Source: Actinomycetes bacterium
Lineage (GTDB): Bacteria > Bacillota > Sulfobacillia > Sulfobacillales > JAIMBI01
Assembly: GCA_023565505.1 (NCBI GenBank)
Contig: JAIMBI010000014.1
Span: forward strand, 1-64,000
Direction of reading: 5' to 3'
DNA length: 64,000 nt
Shown here: in pieces, positions 57,716 to 64,000 of the stretch
How positions within the stretch are numbered: the first letter of the stretch is position 1
Layout of the letters: each line of letters opens with the position of its first letter
Notes under the pieces: generated by a model
The model's database searches: none
Seen by the model: only the letters and a program-made list of their open reading frames with translations
What the model was told of the DNA's origin: nothing
Program-made: the position numbers and the translations under genes

Positions 57716-59611
57716 ATGTCTTTTCCGCCGTGGAGGCGCCTCGCGGCGACAAGCGTGCTCCTGGGTCTCGTGATGCCCGCCGTGGCCCACGCGGCGCCGG
57801 CGCGGGTGTCCGACCTCGTCGCGACCGGGCCCTCCGGGTCCGTGGCACCGGGCACGACCGCGATCTTCACCGCCCACGCCAACGGCAACGGGGCGACGCC
57901 CTGGTACCAGTTCTGGGTGGAGACGGAGGCCGGCTGGCAGCTCGCCCGCGACTACGGACCGGACGGCACGCTCACCCTCACGGACCTCGCGCCGGGCAGC
58001 TACGTGGTCGTCGTCTACGCCTTGGACGCCGGCCAGGTCGCCGCCGGGGAGTGGAGCGCCGCCCTGTCCCGGACGTTCGTGCTGAACGTGGCCAGCCGCG
58101 TGACCCTCACCGTGCCCGCCGCGGCGACCGCCGGTCGCCCGGTCACGCTCGGGGCCCAAGCCAGCCATCTCATCGATCCGGTCTACCAGTGGTGGTGGGA
58201 GGACCCGGCGGGCCAGTGGCACGCCAGCGGGGACTATGCCCCGGCGGCGACGTTCACCTGGACGCCCGGCATGGCGGGTACGTATCACGTCGTCGTCTAC
58301 GCGAAGGACCCCCTGGCGCCGAACAACGCCACGGACGCGGTGTGGTCGACGGTCGCCACCTTGACCGTCCGCCCGCTCACGCTCGCCTACGGGTCGTTCA
58401 GCCTGACGGGCACGACGCCTGGTCATGCGTGGTACGACCTCCGGACCCACGCCGCCCAGCTCTCGGCAATCGCCCCGCTGTGGTACCGCTTCGACCCCAA
58501 CGCCCCGACCCCCTTGAGCGCCACGGCCGACGCCGCCACCATGGCCACGGTGACCGCGTTCGCGCGGGCCCACGGCGTCAGGGTGTGGCCTTGCGTCACG
58601 GCCGCCGGACCCGTCCCGGACGCCTGGTGGTCGAGTCCGTCCGCCGCCGCGCTGGTCGCGACGCTCGTGACCACGGCCGCCGCCCAGGGTTACCAGGGCT
58701 ACGTCCTCGACTGGGAGACCGTCGCCCCCGGCCAGGCAGAAGCCTTCGCGGCCTTCGTCGGGCGGCTCGCGGCGGCGCTCCATGCCGCCGGCGCCTCGCT
58801 GACCGTCGACGTCCTGCCGCCGCCGAACGCCGCGTACGACCTGCCCGCCCTGGCGGCGGCCGCGGACTATGTCGACCTGCTGGCCTACCCGGAGTACACC
58901 ACCGCCACGCCCTCGGCCGTCGCGCCCAACCCCGGGCCGACCGCCGGGGCACCCTGGGTCGCCCGGGCGCTCCAGGCCGCCCTGGCCGGGGTTCCGGCCA
59001 GTCACCTGCTGCTCGGGATCTCCCCCTACGGGCAGAGCTGGACGTACACCAACGCCGGCTTCCAGGGCGGGACGGCCATCCCCGACCGCACCATCGCCGC
59101 CAACCTGGCCGCCGTCCCGGCTCCTACCGTCTGGGACCCCGTACAGCAGGAGGCCGTCATCTCCACCGGGCCGACGCCGGTGGTGCCGCCGGCCCCGCTG
59201 GCCCCCAATCCCGGGGTCTTCAGCCCGGCGGTCCAGCATTTGCAGTTCCTGCTCAATCAGGTGCTCCTCCGCTATGCGGTGGATCACGGGCTTCCGCCGC
59301 CCGCCCCGCTCGCCACCGACGGCGGCTACGGCCCGCTCACCGCCGCCGCCGTCGCCGCCTTCCAGCAGGACTACGGCCTCGCCGCGGCGACGCCGGGCGT
59401 TTACGACGCGAGCACGGCCGCGCGGCTCCAGTCCGTGGTCGACGCGGACGGCATCGGCGACACCGTCACCTGGGACGAGAACACCCGGGCGGCGGCGGTC
59501 CTCCTCGGTCTCGCCGCGGACGCCCACGTCGGCGGCATGAGCCTGTGGCGCCTCGGCTACCAGGCCCCCGACTTCTGGCCGATGCTGGCGTGCACGCCGT
59601 TCGGACCGTAG
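57716..59611 (+). CDS. Secreted GH18 glycosidase with YQFW modules and inserted PG-binding domain
   Basis: 631 residues: signal peptide 1-26 (SVLLGLVMPAVAHA); two YQFW-type modules around residues 33-120 (TPWYQFWVETEAGWQ) and 122-218 (DPVYQWWWEDPAGQWHASGD, TYHVVVYAKDPLAP); then a GH18 barrel from about 222 with GYVLDWETVAPGQAE (catalytic Glu near 332), YVDLLAYPEYT and LLLGISPYGQSWTY. As in the gene at 32551, a peptidoglycan-binding-like domain (TDGGYGPLTAAAVAAFQQDY, about 485-575) sits before the last barrel strand (VGGMSLWRLGYQ). Likely cuts peptidoglycan or spore cortex. GAAGGG precedes the ATG; the track's longer frame is not needed. Confidence 0.85.
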   Translation: MSFPPWRRLAATSVLLGLVMPAVAHAAPARVSDLVATGPSGSVAPGTTAIFTAHANGNGATPWYQFWVETEAGWQLARDYGPDGTLTLTDLAPGSYVVVVYALDAGQVAAGEWSAALSRTFVLNVASRVTLTVPAAATAGRPVTLGAQASHLIDPVYQWWWEDPAGQWHASGDYAPAATFTWTPGMAGTYHVVVYAKDPLAPNNATDAVWSTVATLTVRPLTLAYGSFSLTGTTPGHAWYDLRTHAAQLSAIAPLWYRFDPNAPTPLSATADAATMATVTAFARAHGVRVWPCVTAAGPVPDAWWSSPSAAALVATLVTTAAAQGYQGYVLDWETVAPGQAEAFAAFVGRLAAALHAAGASLTVDVLPPPNAAYDLPALAAAADYVDLLAYPEYTTATPSAVAPNPGPTAGAPWVARALQAALAGVPASHLLLGISPYGQSWTYTNAGFQGGTAIPDRTIAANLAAVPAPTVWDPVQQEAVISTGPTPVVPPAPLAPNPGVFSPAVQHLQFLLNQVLLRYAVDHGLPPPAPLATDGGYGPLTAAAVAAFQQDYGLAAATPGVYDASTAARLQSVVDADGIGDTVTWDENTRAAAVLLGLAADAHVGGMSLWRLGYQAPDFWPMLACTPFGP

Positions 59612-60101
59612 CGGAATCCGGAACCGAAGACCCGCCCACGGGCCCCGGATGCCGGGCCGGTCGGGCCCCGCGGGGCGCCGTGCCGAAGCCCGGTCGGCCC
59701 GCCCGCCGGGGCTCGCCAGGGCGCGTGCCCTGTCCGCGGTTCACCGACGCGGCGCGACGAGGCCGCGACGGGTGCGGATCCTGTAGGCCGGTCGCGTCCT
59801 CGGGCGTCGGCGGACGTCCACCGGGGTGGCCGTGGCGCGACATGATCGGTTCACGCGCCGGGCGGGGTCGAACCACGCCGAGCCGTCCCTTCTCCGCGTC
59901 CGATGCCGGTTCCCGTGGCGGACGATGGCCGACCACCAGGACCAAGCACGTCGCGCCCGGTCGGTCTGGGGCGGCCGGCCGGCCCCCGGCGGGACTTGCC
60001 TGGCGCAGCCCAAGCGGTTTTTCTGTTAGGTAGGTAGGGACAGCATCGACCTCCCTCGCCCCGGCTCCCGTCGCCGCTCCCCGTGAAGGAGGCCTCCCAC
60101 G
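59612..60101. other. Intergenic region between two secreted-protein genes
   Basis: About 490 bases. Near its right end is TTTTTCTGTTAGGTAGGTAGGG, the least GC-rich part and the likely promoter/leader of the next gene, followed by AAGGAGG. No gene supported. Confidence 0.4.
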
Positions 60102-61943
60102 CTGCGGCAGGTTCCCCATCGCCTCGGACGCACGCTGCTGGTCGGCTGGACGCTGCTGCTGGCCGTCTTCACCCTGACCACGCCGGCACGGGCCGCCGGC
60201 CCGACCGTGACGGCGGTGACGCTCACCGTCTCGGGGCCCGTCCGTCCCGGTGCGACGGTCACGCTCACTGCCGCCGCCGTCGACCCCGGCGGTCAGCCGG
60301 AATACCAGTTCTGGGTCGAGACGCAGACGGGATGGCGAGCCGTCCAGGGTTACAGCCCGACCCCCACGTACACCCTCTCCCTTGAGGCGGGAAGCGCCGT
60401 CGTGGTGGTCTACGCCCTGGACCGTGCCGCCGTGGCCGCCGGAGCGTGGTCCCAAGCCCGCGCAGCGGAGACGGTCCTCGACGTCGGAAGCACGGTGAGC
60501 GTGACCGCGTCGGCCTCCTCCGTGCCACTCGGCGAGGCCGTCACCGTGAAGGCCGCCGCAACCGGTCTCATCCGTCCAGTCTACCAGTTCTGGGTGAGGG
60601 ATCCCGAAGGCCGCTGGACCGGTACCGCCTTCTCCGCCTCCCCCACGCTCCCGGTGACGCCGACCGGCACGAGCGGGATCTGGGAGGTGGTGGTGTACGC
60701 CAAGGACGCGGAGGCCCCCGACGTGCCCGCCGATCTCGTCGACGCCACCACCACCTTCCAAGCGTACGGACCCGCGGCCGCCCTCGCGTTCGTCTCCGCC
60801 GCCCCGTACGTGCCGGCCGACGGGACTTTCACCAAGACCTTCACGGCCACCGTCGTCGACGCCGACGGCACACCGGTCGCCGACCTCAACGGCGCGCTCA
60901 CGCTCACGTACGCCAACCCGGAGGGGGACCGGAGCCAGGGCGCGGTGTCGGTCTGGAACGGCTCCGCCTTCGTGACGGCGGGCCCGGTGACCATCCCGGT
61001 CCGCGACGGTGTCGCCCAAGTGACGGTGCGGGCCGGGTCCACGCCCGGGGTAACGGACGTGCTCGACCTCGCCGGGACCGTAGGTCAAGGTCGCTTGACC
61101 GTGCTCGCGGCGGCGCCGGATCCGACGGCCCAGGTCGGTTATCGCTTCTTCACGCCCCAGGGGGTCCCGCTGGGCGCCCAGAACCCCCTCGTCCTCGCCG
61201 ACACGGGGGCTATTGAGTTGCTCTTGAAGCCGGTGAACGCGTGGGGCGAGCCGGTGGCCGCCACGTTCGCCGACGACGCGCTCCTGTCCACGCCGTCACC
61301 GGTGTGTCTCGTGTCCTGCGGATCCGGCTCGTCCGGCGGATCCTTCGCCACGTCCCCCAACACCTTGAGCGTAGGTCCCAACCTCAGCGTGTACGTACCC
61401 GCCGGCACCACCGCGGTGCCGGTGTGGTACACGCCGCCGTTGGCCGACACGTTCGTCCCGCTGGCCGCGCCGGCCGGCCCGGCCTACGCGCTGGTCACGA
61501 CGTTCACCGACCCGGCCACGGGTCAAACCCTTCCCGCCGCGCCCGCCGCGGGAGCGCCGCCCGGGGTGTTCATCCCTGCCGGACTCGCGCCCCGTTTCGA
61601 GACCGTGACCGGCGTGGAGCCGGGCACCACCTACACGGTGACAGCCCAGCTGTATGATCTGTTCGGCCATGCCCTGACGGGGCTGCCGGCGGATCTCCTC
61701 CCCCTGGCCCGCGGCCCGGTCGACGACACGGTGGCGGTGGGCATCGCCTCGCCGTGGGGCCGGAGTCCCGCGTCCCAGGTCACCGGCGCCCGCCTCGGCG
61801 ACGGGGGGACCCTCCAGTTCACCTACACGGCGGGGGCCTCTCTCGGGCGCCCCGATGTCCTGGAGCTGACCCTCGACTGGAGCCGACAGACGGGACCCAC
61901 CACCGAGGGGATCCTGACGCTCGTGTCCACCAACGCCTTCTGA
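60102..61943 (+). CDS. Secreted protein with YQFW modules and Ig-like domains, probable CTG start
   Basis: 613 residues if translation starts at CTG 60102. In this frame a TGA at 60084 closes the upstream side. The first ATG/GTG is GTG 60207, which would cut off the whole signal peptide (RTLLVGWTLLLAVFTLTTPA). CTG 60102 has AAGGAGG at nine bases. After the signal come two YQFW modules (QPEYQFWVETQTGWRAVQGY; RPVYQFWVRDPEGRW ... WEVVVYAKDAEAPD), a Big-like Ig domain (KTFTATVVDADGTPVADLNG, about 210-330), and a C-terminal beta-rich part of unknown fold. It is the third YQFW-module protein of the window and has no enzyme domain, so a structural surface role is likely. Confidence 0.75.
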   Translation: MRQVPHRLGRTLLVGWTLLLAVFTLTTPARAAGPTVTAVTLTVSGPVRPGATVTLTAAAVDPGGQPEYQFWVETQTGWRAVQGYSPTPTYTLSLEAGSAVVVVYALDRAAVAAGAWSQARAAETVLDVGSTVSVTASASSVPLGEAVTVKAAATGLIRPVYQFWVRDPEGRWTGTAFSASPTLPVTPTGTSGIWEVVVYAKDAEAPDVPADLVDATTTFQAYGPAAALAFVSAAPYVPADGTFTKTFTATVVDADGTPVADLNGALTLTYANPEGDRSQGAVSVWNGSAFVTAGPVTIPVRDGVAQVTVRAGSTPGVTDVLDLAGTVGQGRLTVLAAAPDPTAQVGYRFFTPQGVPLGAQNPLVLADTGAIELLLKPVNAWGEPVAATFADDALLSTPSPVCLVSCGSGSSGGSFATSPNTLSVGPNLSVYVPAGTTAVPVWYTPPLADTFVPLAAPAGPAYALVTTFTDPATGQTLPAAPAAGAPPGVFIPAGLAPRFETVTGVEPGTTYTVTAQLYDLFGHALTGLPADLLPLARGPVDDTVAVGIASPWGRSPASQVTGARLGDGGTLQFTYTAGASLGRPDVLELTLDWSRQTGPTTEGILTLVSTNAF

Positions 61944-62409
61944 CCCCGTGTCCCGAGGGGTGTCGCCGGCCTCGGCCCACGCGGCCGAAGCCTTCCCCTC
62001 CCGGCGAGTCGACGCGGACCAAGACCGCCCGGGGTGACGCGGTCCTCCAGACGGCCGACCAGGCCCCGGCGGCGGGGCCATCGGGCGCGGCTTCCCCGAC
62101 GCACGCGGGAAGACCGGGAACCCGAGCCGGCGCGCCGCAGCACGGCGACCCGCCCCCCTTTCGCCCGGAGCGGCCCCAGGGCGAAGCGCTCGTGGCCACC
62201 GGGCTCAGGGCGAGCCCACGACGACCGAGCCCGGTCCGCCGCAGACGGAGGACGAGGCGACCCAAGCTGCGGAGTCGGGGCCGGGCGGCGCGGGCGGGCG
62301 GTCGGAAAGATCTCGGCCGGCGCCGGCGCCCGGCGTCAGTCGATACCAGGAGACCCCTCCCGTGGCACTCCGCGCGCCCGGTGCCCGCGTCGGGAAGGGC
62401 CGGCTCGGG
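61944..62409. other. Intergenic region between convergent genes
   Basis: About 465 bases between the YQFW/Ig protein and the leftward GH18 lipoprotein. I see no gene and no clear terminator hairpin. Confidence 0.4.
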
Positions 62410-63708
62410 TCAGGGAAGCTCGCGCGCCAGCATGGGCCAGACGCCGGCGTCTTCCTCCCCCAGATCCCAGAGGGCCACGCCGCCCAAATGGTCCTGGGCG
62501 ACTAGGGCCGCCTTGGGAGCCTCGCTGCGGCTGTCCTCGTACCAGACGGTATGCGCCACGCCACCGGCGTCCGTGTACGTGATCTGCCACTCCTGCACCG
62601 TCCCTCCGACCCAGGCGGCGCCGTACCGGCGGGCCAGACCCGCCGCCGTCGGGTCGTCGACCTCGCTGGACCCGGCCGCCGACCAGTCGTAGCCGTACCC
62701 GGCGAGGCCGACCAGAATCTTGGCGGAAGGGATGGTCTTCACGGCGTAGCGGACGATGCCGTCCACCCAGCCCAGGGGCGCGACCGGACCCGGCGGCCCG
62801 CCGTCGTCGTGGTCGTCGTAGGTCATGAGGTCGACGTAGTCGGCCACGCGTCCGAGGAAGCGGTAGTCGTACACGTGGTAGCCGTTCTGGTCGCTGGTCC
62901 GGGGACCCACCGAGACGACGAGCTTCCGGCCCATGCGGTGCAACCCGGCGGCCAAGTCCGCCGCCAACTGGTCGAGCCTCGCTTGGTCGGGGTTGTTTAG
63001 CCCCTCGAAGTCGAGATCCAGCCCGTCGTAGCCGACGGACCGGACCAGGGCCAGCAGGGCGGTCACGTCCGCCTGCAGCAGGGCGGGATCGTGCAGCGCG
63101 CGGTCGTTCCCGTAGCCGTTGATGACCAGCGGGTAGACGGCGACGTGGTGGGCGTGCGCCCACGCGGTGAGGGCAGCGGTCCCGCCGGCCAGGGCGTGCA
63201 GGCTGCCGTCGGGGCGGATGGAGTACCACAGCGGCGCGACGGCGGTGATCTGGTCCGCGTGGGCCACGAGGTCGTTCCAGGCATGGGGACCGGGGACGTA
63301 GTAGCCGAGGACCATTGCCGACGCCGAGGCCGTAGCCGCCGGGGCTGCCGCCACGGTCGGAGCCGCCGGGGACGGTCTCGCTGCGGCGGTTGCGGAGGCG
63401 TCCGCGACGACGGAGCCGCTCGCCGACCGGGGGGAAGCGGGCGAGTTGCCGGGCGTCCTCGCGGCCGCCGCATCGGCTGCCGCCGTCGACGGGGACCGGG
63501 CGGCGTGACGGGCCCGACTGAGGACGGTCCTCGCGCCCGCGGGCCCCGAGGGCGCGGGGGAAGACGGCACGTCCGCCCGGGAGGGCGCCGACGCGCGGGG
63601 CATGGCTGTTGCAGGGCGCCCGCAGGCCGCCAAGCCCAGCGCCGACCCGAGCAGGACCACCGCCCCGAGGAGGGCCGCATGGGAGGTGGTGGGCATGGGA
63701 GACGACAA
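62410..63708 (-). CDS. GH18 family glycosidase lipoprotein
   Basis: 432 residues. The N-terminus (LLGAVVLLGSALGLAACG) is a lipoprotein signal, followed by an Ala/Pro/Ser-rich linker to about residue 130. The GH18 barrel then runs to the end: MVLGYYVPGPHAWNDLVAHA, VGYDGLDLDFEGLNNPDQAR (DxDxE catalytic motif), YVDLMTYDDHDDGG, ILVGLAGYGYDWSA and HLGGVALWDLGEED. This is the YaaH/YdhD-like spore glycosidase group, without LysM or inserted peptidoglycan-binding domain. TTG 63708 and ATG 63696 are both possible starts; AGGAAGGGG lies just before the TTG. Third GH18 gene of the window. Confidence 0.87.
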   Translation of the reverse strand: MSSPMPTTSHAALLGAVVLLGSALGLAACGRPATAMPRASAPSRADVPSSPAPSGPAGARTVLSRARHAARSPSTAAADAAAARTPGNSPASPRSASGSVVADASATAAARPSPAAPTVAAAPAATASASAMVLGYYVPGPHAWNDLVAHADQITAVAPLWYSIRPDGSLHALAGGTAALTAWAHAHHVAVYPLVINGYGNDRALHDPALLQADVTALLALVRSVGYDGLDLDFEGLNNPDQARLDQLAADLAAGLHRMGRKLVVSVGPRTSDQNGYHVYDYRFLGRVADYVDLMTYDDHDDGGPPGPVAPLGWVDGIVRYAVKTIPSAKILVGLAGYGYDWSAAGSSEVDDPTAAGLARRYGAAWVGGTVQEWQITYTDAGGVAHTVWYEDSRSEAPKAALVAQDHLGGVALWDLGEEDAGVWPMLARELP

Positions 63709-64000
63709 CCCCTTCCTGACCTGCCTCCGGAGTTAGCTGACGGGTGAGGCGGCAGGAATATCGCCCGGCCGCGTGGGCCTTAACCCCAAAGACGGGTCCT
63801 CCGTACCGGCTTCTGCCGGATTCGGCGAGGGTTGGTGGAAATGGATCCGTCTGCATGTTACCGGGCCGGGCGGAGCGCGTCAGGCCCGTGAAAGCGCGAC
63901 GGACAGTCCGGACGCGCCGGGACGTGTCCCGAAAGAGACGTCCTGGGCCAGGACGGCGCAAACGAGGGACCAGGAAGGATATGCCATCGCGCCGGCCGCG
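63709..64000. other. Upstream region of the GH18 lipoprotein, to window end
   Basis: About 290 bases containing GGAGGCAGGTCAGGAAGGGG just before the gene. On the minus strand TTAAGG and GATATT about 15 bases apart could be a weak promoter. No further gene is visible before the window ends. Confidence 0.35.

Noticed and set aside
1-64000. CRISPR array, integrase, insertion sequence or tRNA-bounded island
   Set aside because: I saw no regularly spaced direct repeats with spacers, no transposase/integrase motifs and no tRNA; the only tandem repeats are inside coding sequences.

Overview
This is a very GC-rich bacterial window of about 64 kb. Strong GGAGG-type ribosome binding sites, many GTG/TTG starts, three GH18 (spore-germination/cortex-like) hydrolases, an S-layer-glycan-type polysaccharide locus and DprA/ComF-like proteins suggest a high-GC Gram-positive, perhaps a Bacillota lineage near Thermaerobacter, Sulfobacillus or Symbiobacterium. 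That placement is inference from content; no rRNA or marker gene is present. I saw no tRNA, rRNA, CRISPR array, insertion sequence or integrase.

0-18.6 kb is metabolic and accessory. It holds the tail of a short-chain dehydrogenase, a VIT1/CCC1-type membrane protein, an orphan Dam methylase, a small exported protein with a PEP-CTERM-like tail, and a class II aldolase. A leftward 4-hydroxyphenylacetate catabolic set follows (hpaG-like, hpaB, hpaD), with a GntR regulator and a split-barrel flavoprotein behind a promoter that carries an inverted-repeat operator. Next are a coiled-coil protein with 42-bp tandem repeats, an RraA-family protein, 3-methyladenine glycosylase, a leftward RraA / PEP-mutase-like / mtnA group, and a rightward ECF sigma / anti-sigma-like / SIMPL operon.

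18.6-51 kb is dominated by surface-glycan genes. Leftward are a pectate-lyase-fold protein, galE, an O-antigen-ligase-like protein and two glycosyltransferases. Divergent from them is the priming phosphoglycosyltransferase. After a stretch of small membrane/secreted proteins, a HAD-Nudix fusion, a GT1 enzyme and two large secreted proteins, a ten-gene rightward operon (35.1-47.9 kb) encodes four GT4 enzymes, a methyltransferase, a DUF2079 membrane protein, a Wzm/Wzt-type ABC exporter, a GT2 enzyme and a GT4-GT2 double enzyme. A convergent methyltransferase and another GT4-GT2 double enzyme follow. A priming enzyme, ABC exporter, ligase-like protein and no visible Wzx flippase fit ABC-dependent export, as in S-layer glycoprotein glycan loci.

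51-64 kb encodes secreted proteins: three that share a two-copy 'YQFW' Ig-like module (one of them also a GH18 enzyme), an Asp-box lipoprotein, and a GH18 lipoprotein. Between them (52.6-54.9 kb) lies a visibly lower-GC two-gene cassette: a DprA-like protein overlapping a HAD-like / ComF-like phosphoribosyltransferase gene that ends in a topoisomerase-type zinc ribbon and carries an apparent +1 frameshift. It looks horizontally acquired and is my best candidate for an under-described system.
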